DNA from: Lenisia limosa
Taxonomy: Eukaryota; Breviatea
DNA length: 31,325 nucleotides
Reading direction: 5' to 3'
NCBI GenBank assembly: GCA_001655205.1
Contig: LPNZ01010980.1
Location: 1 to 31,325, forward strand
Position 1 is the first letter of the stretch. Each line of letters starts with the position of its first letter. Both the position numbers and the translations under genes were made by a program. The notes beneath the pieces are model-generated. The model was given only the letters and a program-made list of their open reading frames with translations. It ran no database searches and had not been told where the DNA came from. This document shows, one piece after another, positions 1 to 11,229 of this stretch.

Positions 1-46
1 CCATCACGCTTATAAGAGATTGGATTATAGTATAATATTATATTGT
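1..46 (+). repeat. Dispersed repeat copy, cut by window edge
   Basis: This copy reads through CCATCACGCTTATAAGAGAT and then TTGGATTATAGTATAATA. The reverse complement of 30100-30145 is almost the same, differing by single bases and a two-base insertion, and 18107-18150 is a weaker copy. It lies just 3' of the coiled-coil gene on the minus strand. The left end is outside the window, so its boundaries cannot be set. Confidence 0.6.
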
Positions 47-118
47 CAAGAGTTCTCGAATAAGATTATTTATTTTCGCCAAAAATTTACTATGAGAAAA
101 TCTGTCCTCCAATCTTTT

Positions 119-1198
119 TCAACTCCAGTCATTCACCCACCGTTGGTGTCTCAATAAAATATCTTGTTTATCAGAGAAACTGATAACTGACGCAGGACTT
201 CGGAGAGTCTGGGAGAGGGGGGGAGTAAAACTGAAAAATTTATGAAACAAAAAGAGCCNNNNNNNNNNNNNNNNNNNNNNNNNNNNNNNNNNNNNNNNNN
301 NNNNNNNNNNNNNNNNNNNNNNNNNNNNNNNNNNNNNNNNNNNNNNNNNNNNNNNNNNNNNNNNNNNNNNNNNNNNNNNNNNNNNNNNNNNNNNNNNNNN
401 NNNNNNNNNNNNNNNNNNNNNNNNNNNNNNNNNNNNNNNNNNNNNAAAATAATTAGTCCCTCCCCCCAACATGTAAGTCAGCACGGAGAGAGGCATGCTC
501 GGTTCGCAGCATTTCAGCCCTTGTGCGGACTGCTTGGTACTTGTCCATATGCTATGTGCGTAATTCAGGTGTGAAATGGCAATGAAATACCTGATAATAT
601 TCACACACACACCTCCAAAACAAGTTTGTTATCTTCTGCCACCGCTTCTGCCACCTGATTATGTAGATCCTTGATATCCTGCTCCGCTGATACCCTCTGC
701 TCCTTCACAGACTCCAGTCGCACTGTGAGTAGGGATTTCATCTGAAGGGAATTAGATTTGAAAAAAAGAAGAAACAAGAAAGGGAAAGTATTTTTGGAAA
801 TGACTACGTCTTAAAAAAAACAAGTCAAAGTCAAAGAAATAAGGATAAGAGAAGTGTACTACTTCCGATGACACTTCTTGATATAAAAAAAACACTCTTT
901 CCCACTTGGTCTATTTTTGCGCGTTCTTCAGGGGAGAGCTCGGGAGTTGTCAATTTTGAAAAGTTCAGGATCTTCTTTTGGGTGACCTTGTGAATATAAG
1001 TCATGCTTCACTTCACTTCATCAAAGATTCAGGTTTAATTACGAATTCATTTGTAACAATTTTGAAATTTTTTAAGAGGGGAGAGCGGGTAGAGATCTTG
1101 TTTCCTTTACCCACATTTTCACTTTCTTTGGTTGGGGGGTGGCAAGGGGGTCGTGACGGCAGCGGCGGTGAGGATGCTGGAGGAACGGCCTTGGGGGG
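119..1198 (-). CDS. Proline-rich coiled-coil protein, 3' part of gene
   Basis: I do not recognise the family. Reading leftward, exons can be joined at clean splice sites: 1198-1115 (28 codons, rich in Pro, starting PPKAVPPASS), 986-906 (27 codons, ending PEERAKIDQ), 741-613 (43 codons, a heptad-like helix such as RLESVKEQRVSAEQDIKDL), 551-471 (27 codons, starting HMDKYQAVRTRAEMLRTEH) and a last exon from 208. All four complete exons are whole numbers of codons, so these introns are all phase 0. Reading the last exon in phase 0 gives a stop at 119-121; another phase gives a more helix-like tail (SEVLRQLSVSLINKIFY) ending at 151. The 259-445 gap hides at least part of one intron and perhaps an exon. 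The composition predicts a disordered proline segment followed by a coiled coil. The 5' end is not resolved; more exons may lie as far as about 1500. Confidence 0.6.
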
Positions 1199-1289
1199 CT
1201 AAGTACGATGTAAAACAAACAGATAAATAAAAAGCCCAAAAATGACAATTATTTGAGAATATCTATGCATTGAAGATTACCTGTACGAC

Positions 1290-1410
1290 CTTTTCACGAG
1301 AGACACATAAACTCATACTTTCTTGAGACATATAAACTCATAAAGATCCTTTCTTGAGACACATACACTCATAAAGATCCCTTCTTGAAACATATAAACT
1401 CATAAAGAGA
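1290..1410. repeat. Tandem repeat, about 31 bp x 4
   Basis: The unit TTCTTGAGACATATAAACTC, followed by ATAAAGATCC, starts near 1319, 1350 and 1381, giving an exact 31 bp spacing. A degenerate copy precedes it from about 1290. It sits upstream of the 1198 exon of the minus-strand coiled-coil gene, in probable intron or 5' sequence. It is short enough to be a variable minisatellite. Confidence 0.85.
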
Positions 1411-1892
1411 CCTACTTCAGAACACTGGATCTCTATATCCCGCTTTGGTGGCGAGGGATGACATGTGCACTCAATATGCATTCCTGTACCTGGGAGGGGG
1501 GGGGGGGGNNNNNNNNNNNNNNNNNNNNNNNNNNNNNNNNNNNNNNNNNNNNNNNNNNNNNNNNNNNNNNNNNNNNNNNNNNNNNNNNNNNNNNNNNNNN
1601 NNNNNNNNNNNNNNNNNNNNNNNNNNNNNNNNNNNNNNNNNNNNNNNTCGTTTAAACCAGGGGGCTTTGAAATCAAATGACAAACACCACATCCCTTATC
1701 AAGGAAGCTATAATTGTGGCAGATGATGGGGTGAGACAATAGTGCCCATCATCCCTACCGGATTTTGGCGGTTTAAAAACACTGTTGGTCATTGGTCGGC
1801 TCTATGATGGGTTAGGTGATGATCCTTCTATCCGAAAAGACCAGATATCACAATTTCCCAAGAGAAGAAAGTTGAGACTAGATAATCCCAAA

Positions 1893-4253
1893 TTAAGATA
1901 TCAAGTTCCGCCCCACCATATTAAGCTCGCTAACTGAGGGCTGATTATGACTTTGGTGGTCATTTCGGGAATTTTTCAAAACGTTTCGAATCGAATCACG
2001 TGAAGGGTCTGGGAAAGAGGGGGCATGTGGGGTGACTGGGGGGTGCTTCAAGGGATGTGCCGGCGAGGTAAACACCGGCCGCTTGTCCGGAGTCGTGGCT
2101 CCCACTGATCCTACTGACATCACACTTTTCTTTCCAAAAAGAGGGGAGATAGGACGCCGAATGCTCCGTGAAAACGGGTTCTTCAGCGGGGAGAATTTGT
2201 CATCGGGCCCGGCTGTCAGTGGATGCGGCTTGAATGGTGAGGAATGAGGTGGCACTCCTGGTCGCGAGGATGGTTTGAAATGAGGCTGAGTTGACGAATA
2301 TGGCAGGATCGGAGCCTGATCAGACTGTGGCAGAAGGGAAGTTCGCGAGGGATGTGGTACACTTGAGGGATCTTGCGATCTAGTTTGAGTGTAGTGGTAC
2401 TGGTTTGGATAGAATGTGGTATTCGGGGGCTGATTGTAAGGAGAACGTGGGGGTCCGTATCGATAATGGGGCTAAAATAGTAAAAACCTCTCACAACATC
2501 ATAGAATGGGAAAAGAGAACAAGAACTTCAACTACCTGAGGAGGGTGTGAATAACCTGGATGGCCTTGGTAGTAGCTTGGTGGTGGGTAAGGATAATGCG
2601 GTTCTGGCGCTGGCGCCAACTGAATAGCATGAAGTAGGTAGCTTGATCAAATCCCCAATTTGCAATGAGAAAAGAAAAGAAAGGATGTAAATATCAAATA
2701 GAATACCTGAGGCGGTGGCTCGGGAACGGGGGGTGCGTAAAACTCAGGAACCACATGGGCAATGGAATGCGACATTTTCAGAGGGGCAGTACGGGGAGAT
2801 TTGGGGGGCAGTGGTGGGGTCATGAGGTCATCTAACNNNNNNNNNNNNNNNNNNNNNNNNNNNNNNNNNNNNNNNNNNNNNNNNNNNNNNNNNNNNNNNN
2901 NNNNNNNNNACCATGCTAATAGTAACATTCTCATATCATTATAACTACCAACAAGTAGTTTGTTTTCCTTACAAGGAAAATAGTCCGTTACCACGCTTCA
3001 CGCTTATCAGTATCCTACCCAGTACCGCCACTGAGTCTTATTATTTTGGTCCTAGTAACAATACACTCCCGTAAAATTCAAACTGCTCGACTGCGTATGA
3101 GCGCAAAATTTTATCAAAGGTTTAGAATATATCATAATAATTGTAACTTTCCCCCACCTTTCTCTGTGACTTTTTAAGTGTTTTGTGCTGGTCTAGAAAG
3201 GCATCGAGGTCCGCAGAGAGTGATGACTTAGAAGATTTCGCCTTGGGGAATGGGAAATCAATAAAGTGCAATGTTTCAAGGGCGAAATTATGCAATCAGT
3301 AATGTGGTCATAGATAGATTTGACATAAGTCCCATGCTAAATAATTGGGAAAAGAGAATATGCTGTCTCATAAGAATTAGAGACATATTGACACTGACAA
3401 AAGCAGCCAAATACCATAACTTGGTTACCACCCCACCACGCCAGATGACCGTATTGTCTTTTGATCGTTAGCCAAAAGGCCGGCTGCGAGGTCTGAGGCT
3501 AAACACTGTGAGAGTTTCATCCACCAATAATTCATTTAACCAAGCCTAAACAGTAGTATTTCCCAAAATAAAGAAAATGGCTATTTTCCCAAAAGAACCC
3601 AGGAAGCGTAAGAGGGATGGCAAGGTTCAGCATCTGCACTTTCAAGTTTTTATCAGGAAGCATAATACACCCCACCCATTGCAAGAGGGTCATCATGTCG
3701 AACAATCAGTGAAGACGCAGGTCGGACTTGTCGAGTCACACTAAATTAAGTTAGATTCCACCATCTCCTGAACGTATTCCACGAAGGAAACAATACCACA
3801 AAACAGTTACAAAACGAAAATCAGGACTTATCAAATTTAACTTGTTTACAACTTCATGACACACCTTGGGTTATCATGAAGCTCTCGAAGGAAACTGTCA
3901 TCCAAAGAGCGGTTCCGGGACTTTCGATCCCTTCTTGAGAGCCGAGGAATATCTGAATTCTCTTCTGTTGACCGTTTCGATCTTGCAAGGGAAGAAAGGA
4001 AATCGGGTGGAATAAGTTTTGACTTTGCTTTAGGTATTCCGGAGACTGAAAGGGAGGCAATAGGGTCGCGAGGTCGTCGTCTAGTCTTGGATCGTTGGTA
4101 CTTTTCCTCTTCCCAGTCGCCTTCCGAGTCTGACTCTTCATATGTATTCGATTTATGTTTGATACCCGATGAAGAGCGGGTTAGATTACCGAATGAGACG
4201 GATCTCTGAGACTTCCCTCTATCGCTGACCGCTCGCCAGGACTTTAAAGTCAT
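1893..4253 (-). CDS. Disordered basic/proline-rich protein, unknown function
   Basis: I do not recognise this protein. The start ATG at 4253-4251 opens a Ser/Arg/Lys-rich exon (MTLKSWRAVSDRGKSQRSVS, then an acidic patch EESDSEGDWEEE, then Arg-rich runs) down to about 3863. Further exons can be read at 3740-3676 (VRPASSLIVRHDDPLAM), near 3500 (SDLAAGLLANDQKTIRSSG), near 3240-3150 (LDAFLDQHKTLKKSQRK), 2836-2707 (LPPKSPRTAP, ending PPVPEPPPQ), 2624-2535 (PHYPYPPPSYYQGHPGYSHP), and a long last exon from about 2473 to the TAA at 1895-1893. The tail is rich in Pro, Ser, Tyr, Asn and Gln (for example RYGPPRSPYNQPPNTTFYPN). No folded domain is visible. It could be a scaffold or RNA/actin-binding protein, but that is a guess. 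The 2837-2909 gap cuts the exon ending LDDLM. Exon order is supported by consistent strand and composition; some boundaries are tentative. Confidence 0.6.
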
Positions 4254-4608
4254 ATTGCTTCTTCAAAACCTTCACCAATTCACCACAACTTCTTTACACT
4301 GTAGTTCCACTGTTTTTTACTTGTTCTTCAGTTTTTCGGTTTTCATTCAAGGTTCATGCGCCCCCGTCATGGCCCCCGAGCCCCCGAAGCGCCCAAGCGC
4401 CAATGCGATCGACTGGATTTGCCCTAGATCGACCAGATCGACCACAACGCAAACACATCACACACAAATCAAATTGCACACAATAACCANNNNNNNNNNN
4501 NNNNNNNNNNNNNNNNNNNNNNNNNNNNNNNNNNNNNNNNNNNNNNNNNNNNNNNNNNNNNNNNNNNNNNNNNNNNNNNNNNNNNNNNNNNNNNNTGGAG
4601 GAAGAAAA
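4254..4608. promoter_or_regulatory. Divergent intergenic region with gap
   Basis: This 355-base region separates the start of the minus-strand disordered protein from the start of the plus-strand secreted protein, so both promoters should lie here. It includes the 4490-4595 assembly gap and a GC-richer stretch at about 4360-4445. I see no clear TATA box or other element that I could assign with confidence. Confidence 0.4.
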
Positions 4609-7031
4609 ATGTTGTACTCACAACGAGTGGTTATTGTATCATTTTTACTGGTGCTTTATGTGTGCTCATTTGTGCGGTTGGTGGTTACAGTTGACGATTA
4701 CTGGTCATCAGTCTGGGGTAGACTGTCTTAGGGATGTAATTGTTTGGAAAAATGTTTTGGAGTTCCCCATATGAACCACAACCAGTAGATACAGCATATG
4801 TGGAATTCAGATGAACCCCAACTACTAGTAGATGACCAACTTTAGGAAAATTAATTCTTACAGTATTACCATTTGCATGATTGAAAATATGTAACAGAAT
4901 CTTTTTGGTTTCATTTCTATCTCACCCCCTAGCCTAAATCCGGCCCAGGAAATTGAGTTTACTGTTCCACTTGTTCCTTCTGCTGACTCGTCACCCACAA
5001 GCAAGGCTTATGTTGATCAGGGACATCAGGTTAGTAGCGTCACTACTGTTTTCTTTCGATATTGAGATAATGCAGTATGGGAGTCCATGCAATGGAAAGG
5101 TGTAAAGAATGGAGGATATTGCTTTATTACGCATATTATGAGCTTATAATTGACGAAAAGATAAATAAAGGTATTATTTTTACCTGTTTAGGATCTTGTT
5201 GACCAATTGGCCAACGTCACTGCGAAGGTATAAAAAGTTGTATCCGGATGGAGCCCACCTTTTTGACCATCTCACATTATTTATTGAAAGTTTTTAATTC
5301 ATTTATAATTTGTTACAAGTGCGTGATCATTCCATTCATTTGCTTCACATGAACAGGTTGACTATTTGATGAAGAAAACCCTTACATACACAAGTTGCGC
5401 TCACGCCTACGCTCAGGGTATGTAACGCTTGGTTAAATCCCTCCATAAATCCTCGGGCAGAAATTCTTTCAGTTTCATGGTTGGAAGAAATAGTTGTTGG
5501 TTTTTGAGGTGGAGGGTTTACTTTCAGGGTATTGATTTTGGGTCAGGGTGATCTTTCGGGTCTTCAATCCCCAAAAGCCTGCTTTTTATATATGTTTTGA
5601 GCTTTACCCGAAAATGAACTGTACAACGCCGAGAATGACAGTTTTGTTGTAATGTTGTGTAGGAGTGGAAAGTGGTAGCTTAACCTTATCGTTCAACGGT
5701 GGAACGTTCGAAGTTTATTGTGACATGGACAGTGAAAGTGGCCCATGGATGCTTGTTATGGCTTATGCACATGTGGGGTTGTATTTGAAGCTTTTTATTC
5801 ATTATTATTTTATCATCAGACATATTCACTATCATTTTCCACACGTCTTATCCACTTGTGTGATAATTGACTGACAAGTCTCAATGATACTGACACACTC
5901 GGGATGTAGCCCTTGTGCTATTAGTATGTATGATATTCCCTTGGAACTAGTTCCCAAACACGTTACCATCCCCACAGAAAGGAGGGAGTAATGATGTTAT
6001 TACCAGCCTGACAGACTCCTTCCCATTGTTCCTAGAAAGGAGTTTGGGTCCGTGGGCATGTGATAATATAGTTTTTTTTTATCTTATTGAGCTTATTCCC
6101 ATTTATTTTGCTCTTTGATGAAAACAGGTGAGTCGTCAGTAGGAGCGAGAGACTGGGGGCATATTTCCAAAGAGCTTTTTGCCATTGTTAACCCCACAAC
6201 TTTGAAGTTCTATTGCCGAACAAGTTTCCACTCAAGGGTTGTAAATTTTAAGTAAGGGGTGGGGGGGGGGGGTAAAATCANNNNNNNNNNNNNNNNNNNN
6301 NNNNNNNNNNNNNNNNNNNNNNNNNNNNNNNNNNNNNNNNNNNNNNNNNNNNNNNNNNNNNNNNAATAGTAATATGGATTGTTTTACTAACAGGTTTTTT
6401 TAAGGTTTACTCTTATCCAGAGTTAACTCTTCTTCCATTGATAGTGATAGAGCATAAAAATGTTGATGGCACCAAATCGTTTTTTATCACATCATTTTTC
6501 ATTTCGCTCTAGAACCTCCAACACGAACTGCATCGATAACTTTAAAACTGGTAGGCTGAAACTGATTTCAGGGGCAAGATTCACCTTCCAAAAAACTCTT
6601 GAGAACTCTATTTGAACAAACAAACCCAAGATAGCCGTCTTATTATCTTCTCATTAATCACCTACTACTGCACAATAGAAACTTGACTTCCCAGGGACCG
6701 GTACTTGTGACGGAGTTGAAGTAGGTGGAGTCTTAATGTATCCAATATTGCTTTGTAGTTTCAGATTAACTGCACCTTTTGCTGTTTATAGTTTTACCAG
6801 ACCCCCTCCCCCCAGGACGACTTCATTTCACTCGCAGGGCACACGGGTTCTCTTCCTGCGACTGGAACGAGTCATCTCACTTCTACTACCGACCCCATGA
6901 ACTACTTCCCATTTTACGCAGCGAACGCGAATTACTGGGGAGTTGGGGTCCAAGCTTCCAACCGATATGAATGCGATGACAGTCACAGTAGTTACAACAA
7001 AGATACTCATCATTATATTTGGGTCAAATAG
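4609..7031 (+). CDS. Secreted protein with fibrinogen-C-like domain
   Basis: The first exon (ATG at 4609) encodes a signal-peptide-like start: MLYSQRVVIVSFLLVLYVCS, followed by FVRLVVTVDDY. Later exons are 4933-5029 (NPAQEIEFTVPLVPSADSSP), 5192-5227, 5357-5417 (KTLTYTSCAHAYAQG), 5663-5772 (FNGGTFEVYCDMDSESGPWM then LVMAYAH), 6133-6251 (RDWGHISKELFAIVNPTTLK then FYCR) and a last exon 6816-7031 ending HHYIWVK and TAG at 7029-7031. The cysteine-containing start, the GTFEVYCDMD...GPWMLV motif and the IWVK end are typical of fibrinogen-related domains, which usually bind glycans or matrix outside the cell. The 6281-6364 gap and 6365-6815 must hide or contain the middle of the domain. The exon 1 to exon 2 junction is not resolved: the obvious donor does not keep frame, and one with a phase-2 break is needed. 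The family call is by motif only. Confidence 0.6.
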
Positions 7032-8352
7032 CTGTTTCTGTTTCTGTTGGTGTTATATACTTTTTTTGACCAGACATATCCCCCATTGAAGTATTCACAT
7101 TATATACAAAGTCAAATATGACATACCCCCATTCAAATTATATACATTTTGTCAAAATATATAAAGGCATTAAAAGAGGCTAGTTAAATCTGTTTTTCAA
7201 CAATAGTCAATGATTTTTGAACATCTTTTTTTTTTCCGAATGATTGGGGGCTCAATTCTCTTTTCCATGCAAAAATACGGTATTTTACAATAATATCATA
7301 TGATGATATGATATACATTTGGCTTTTAGACATATAATACATTACATATACATTTGAAAGTATGCCCTGACATTTACCCAATATAGTGTATCTGATATAT
7401 ACTAGATATCATATGTAATAATGAGACTCCCCGCTAACTCACCAAAATGTCCCAATTTTACTAAGGAATGAATTAGTCTGATTCAGCTGGCAGTTTTTGC
7501 GTTTTTGCGGTTTTCACCCAATCAGAAAAACCTAAACACTTGGTTTGTTTAAATGTTTAACTATACTCATGAAAGTTAGATTGTTTTGAAATATTGATTT
7601 ACGTGGAGACTGCGTGGAGATGATGGGAAGACGAAGACCAATCGTGTTGAGAAAATGTTATCTAATTCGGGATATCCAAAGAGGCAAGCAAGTCAACAAA
7701 CACAACACTGCGCTGCTTGACTGGTGATGTCTACAATTTACACTGCCAGTCAGCTGCCAGTACAAAAGCGACCTAAATCATATTTAAACCCCTAGCTAAA
7801 ACACTAAAACCTCATTAAACACACACACCAGTACAACAGTGTACACACACACACACAGAGTCACAGAGCTCTATCTATCTACTCTAATCTTCTGCTACTG
7901 TTTGCTCTGCTGTGTTGCTTTACAAGCAAGAAGGGTCGAGGGGGCGGGTTTGAAGGTGAGTTTGTGGCCACTCCGATCCCACCTATGTTTCACACATCCA
8001 AGAGTTGTCGGGAGCCCCTGAGTGGTTCAGGGTGGTTTGTGGCAAGGTGGCAAATAGGTGGAAAATTGAAACCTGTTGTTTATTGGTTTTACCACCCCAT
8101 GTTTTGATTTGACCCCCCCCCCNNNNNNNNNNNNNNNNNNNNNNNNNNNNNNNNNNNNNNNNNNNNNNNNNNNNNNNNNNNNNNNNNNNNNNNNNNNNGC
8201 TTTAACGCTTTCAAAAAACTCCCCAAATCCAACTGAAATCCCTTTCTCCTCCACGCGCGACAACCCCACAGCCACAACTGTAGAGCGAGCATTTGCTGAG
8301 CATTTCTCCACCACCCCGCTGCTCCATACAAAAATCACAGCATTGAACAATA
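7032..8352. other. Intergenic region, no gene seen
   Basis: No convincing exon chain is visible on either strand. The stretch holds an AT-rich, palindrome-rich island at about 7265-7420, a CA repeat at 7817-7857, and a C tract at 8113-8122 running into the 8123-8198 gap. Short open frames here lack domain motifs and matching splice signals. The promoter of the downstream RPA12 gene presumably lies near 8200-8350. Confidence 0.5.
7817..7857. repeat. CA microsatellite, interrupted
   Basis: Two AC runs (7817-7827 and 7842-7857) are separated by AGTACAACAGTGTAC-like sequence. It lies in the intergenic region upstream of the RPA12 gene. Confidence 0.85.
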
Positions 8353-9369
8353 ATGGAAGAGTCAGGAATCATTTTTTGTCCCCTTTGCAACAACTTGTTG
8401 CAGCATGAGCTTGCTGATTACGGAAAAGTCGATTGTCAGGTTGCAAGGAACATGATATCATTCTTTTTATGGCACTTTTTTGTTTTGTTTTCACAGCTCT
8501 AGTCCTGCAAGTCTCGTGTGGATATATCCGAAATCATCAAGAAGATCAAGCCAACTGTAACTACGTTGGATATTAAGCACTCTTTCCAGACCAACTTTAT
8601 TGTTGAGGATGAAAAGACCAAATCAAGAGCTATTGTAGGATGTGGTCTTTACTAAATTGTTGTATCTGTAAATTACGTTTTTTTTTTTTTCTTATCTAAC
8701 AACGTTTTCATTTGTCTTGTCCTGTTTGCAACTCATTTCGTGTTTTCAGTTTAGAGTAGTTTTCAATCTCATCACCTTTTTATTATGATTATTGTTGCTC
8801 CTTCTTCGTCTTTTGCCCCTCATATTTTCCAAAAAAAATACGTTATATATATGGTTGATAGGCAGGCTTGGACTTTGTTGGTGCTTCTCATCCCCCACCC
8901 CCCATCCCACGTTCGTGTTCTATATATTTATTTTCTCGTATGGAATCTTTAGAGTTCCCATTTATTTTTCTTCACCAGGTGAAAGAGCCTTGTCCAAAAT
9001 GTGGTCATGAAGAAGCACGCTACTACACTCTGCAACTGCGCTCTGTGGATGAAGGGTACGAGAAGGGACCACTTACTTTCTTCCTCTGTCAGGAACCGTT
9101 TTCTAAAATGAGTTAATTTTCATGTTGTGGACGGCTTCCGTGATACTACCCGCTTTTTTCTCATTTTTACATCTAGAAATAATACTGGTATCAGTCATAT
9201 TCTGGGAATCAGTTCTTTATTAAAAAAATTGTGATTTTGTAGTGCTACCGTCTTCTATGAGTGTGACAACTCCAGCTGCGGGTTTGTGGGTAAAAATGGG
9301 TTTCTCTGGTTTTCAATGTTGCCGTTCCCACTTTATCTGATTTGGTTAAAAGCTCTTTTCCTTTTATGA
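8353..9369 (+). CDS. RPA12: RNA polymerase I subunit RPA12 (A12.2-like)
   Basis: This small two-zinc-ribbon subunit of RNA polymerase I stimulates RNA cleavage and proofreading during rRNA synthesis in the nucleolus. The exons are 8353-8439 (ATG at 8353; MEESGIIFCPLCNNLL ... KVDC), 8503-8634 (SCKSRVDISEIIKKIKP ...), 8979-9055 (VKEPCPKCGHEEARYYTLQL, then RSVDEG) and from 9243 (ATVFYECDNSSCGF). The N-terminal ribbon has FCPLC and CQSC pairs; the C-terminal ribbon has CPKC and the TFIIS-like hairpin with its acidic DE pair (RSVDEGATVFY). The SVDEG form fits RPA12 better than RPC11 or RPB9. The last cysteine pair is C-x4-C (CDNSSC) instead of the usual C-x2-C. RPA12 normally ends soon after this point; here the frame stays open to TGA at 9367-9369. 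A further intron starting near 9286 is possible, so the exact C-terminus is uncertain. Confidence 0.85.
9122..9150 (-). repeat. Dispersed repeat copy in RPA12 intron
   Basis: On the minus strand this reads GGTAGTATC, a few variable bases, then AAGCCGTCCACAACAT. The same blocks occur at 21444-21474 on the plus strand and, more diverged, in the reverse complement of 30140-30175. It lies in the last intron of the RPA12 gene. Confidence 0.6.
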
Positions 9370-9737
9370 CTGATTGTGTAGTCAAAAATGGTCTGTCAAT
9401 AATTAGACCAGAGGTGGTGTGCACTATGGTATCTATTGTTTTCTTTTGTTTTGCATTAAATGGATTATTACTTTCTGATAATTGCGTGGCATCTTTCAAT
9501 TACGTCTCATCGTGGGCTACTTTGGGCGGCAGCTTTGTATATGTATCAGCCAGAGCATCAGATTGGGAAGATGAAGAGAGATTTTTTGAGGGAGGCCGCG
9601 AAAAACAAAAAAAAAAAAAATCAAAAAACTTCTTTTGACTTTGACTTTGATTAATCATATAAAAACACCAACAACAAGCAGTCAGTTGTAACAGACATCA
9701 CTAGATTGCCAGAAGCTCATTCAAACAAGGACACACA

Positions 9738-11097
9738 ATGGGAATCTTTGGTGCTAAAAAAAAGAGTCCTACGGGTTTGTTGTGTTTTAAAATGGTCTAA
9801 ACATGTATAGAAATGCTTCGTGAGAACCAGCGATTGATTAAGCGTTCAATTAGAGAGCTTGACAGAGAACGTACTAACCTTCAAAGACAGGTAGCTTCCC
9901 TCCATCTTGCTCTGTGTTGTTAATATAAAATTAGGAGACTAAATTGACCGCTGACATCAAGAAGCATGCTAAGAACGGTGAAATGGTTAGTCACCATGTT
10001 GCTCCTCTGCCTCTTCTCCTTTGTAAAGTTGATGTTGTAATGATTTAGGGACCTGCTAAGATCATGGCTAAGGATCTTGTGAGAACTCGGTGAGATTCGC
10101 AACCATGTTTTAATGTTCAGTGTCTACTCTTGTCTTTGTTTATCCCGTTGCCTTTATTCAAAGTTCTTGGTATTTTTTTTGTTTAATTTGAATTCAGGGC
10201 CTATATCCAGAAGTTTTACCGCATGTCAGCTCAAATGCAAGCAGTGTCACTCAAGATGCAGGTTGGTTCAAAATTATGAATGATTCATGGTTTTTTTCTT
10301 CTTCTGAGTTATTTTTTTACACATGTAGACAATGAAGTCCAATGCCACCATGGCACAGGCCATGGGAGGTGTTACAAGAGTATGGGAGGTTCATTCTCTT
10401 GTTAGGAGGTAGTATGGTATTATTGTCTTGGATTCATTAGATATTTCCGTATTTTTTTACAGGCCTTTTTCAAAGTAACTCTCCTATTTTAATTTGAATA
10501 CAGGCGATGGGTCAAATGAACAGACAAATGAACTTGCCGGCCATGCAGCGAGTCATGATGGAGTTTGAAAAGCAGTCAGAAGCAATGGTTGGAATTGCTT
10601 TTTGACTGTTTTTCAATTTTCTTTTCTCGTTTTGCGGTACTTCATTGATTCCACAGGATATGAAGGAGGAGATGATGAATGATGCCATTGATGATGCAAT
10701 GGAGGGGGATAATGACGAAGAAGACGAAGAGGAGGTTATCAACAAGGTCCTGGATGAGATTGGTGTCGACCTTACTGGACAGGTTTGCTCTCGCCATCCC
10801 TTATCAATTTTCCTAACAAACGTGAGATAGATAATACATAGTAATATCATTTGAATAACAGAACCCAATCAATCTCAAATCTCGTTGTGTCAGACAAACC
10901 AGTTTTTCTTATTGGATTTTCAGTTCACCGAGACTCCTGCTTCCAACCCAAGACAAACCGAGACTGCCCCGGTTTGTGGGCTCTTGTGAATGATTGATAT
11001 CTAGCTTTCATATTTGTCTTCTAATTCCTGACAACCACTCCCTCAGGTTGCCGCAGCAGATGATGATCTCGCTGCTCGCTTCAATAACCTCAAGTAA
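9738..11097 (+). CDS. CHMP2A: ESCRT-III subunit CHMP2A / Vps2
   Basis: This is a charged helical ESCRT-III subunit that assembles on endosomal and other membranes and recruits the Vps4 ATPase for membrane scission. Ten exons join cleanly: 9738-9774, 9811-9890, 9935-9985, 10049-10089, 10198-10261, 10329-10379, 10504-10587, 10657-10792, 10924-10971 and 11047-11097. The protein starts MGIFGAKKKSPTEMLRENQR, continues through the basic helix RSIRELDRERTNLQRQETKL and the Met/Gln-rich core QMNRQMNLPAMQRVMMEFEK, passes an acidic linker (EGDNDEEDEEE), and ends DDDLAARFNNLK. That ending fits the MIM1 motif that binds the MIT domain of Vps4. At about 210 residues its length is normal. An AATAAA lies at 11176-11181, 79 bases past the stop and 49 bases before the end of the convergent SAC9-like gene. 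Confidence 0.95.
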
Positions 11098-11229
11098 ATC
11101 GTTGAGGTTTTGGCTAGATATACTTATTTATGGATTAAACACAAAGACACCCTTTTTTTTTTTCAAAGTAAATCAAATAAATAACCATGAAAAACAAAAC
11201 GTCGATAAACACTATACAACAAAAAAAAT

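Noticed and set aside
242-574. Open frames running through N gaps (also 1338-1739, 1445-1726, 8027-8350, 11868-12299, 19892-20125)
   Set aside because: They stay open only because N bases contain no stop codons; no coherent protein lies on the two sides.
2032-2247. Plus-strand open frame
   Set aside because: It is antisense to the last exon of the disordered protein at 1893-4253.
2990-3015. CACGCTTATCAG as another dispersed repeat copy
   Set aside because: Only about a dozen bases match and the flanks do not align.
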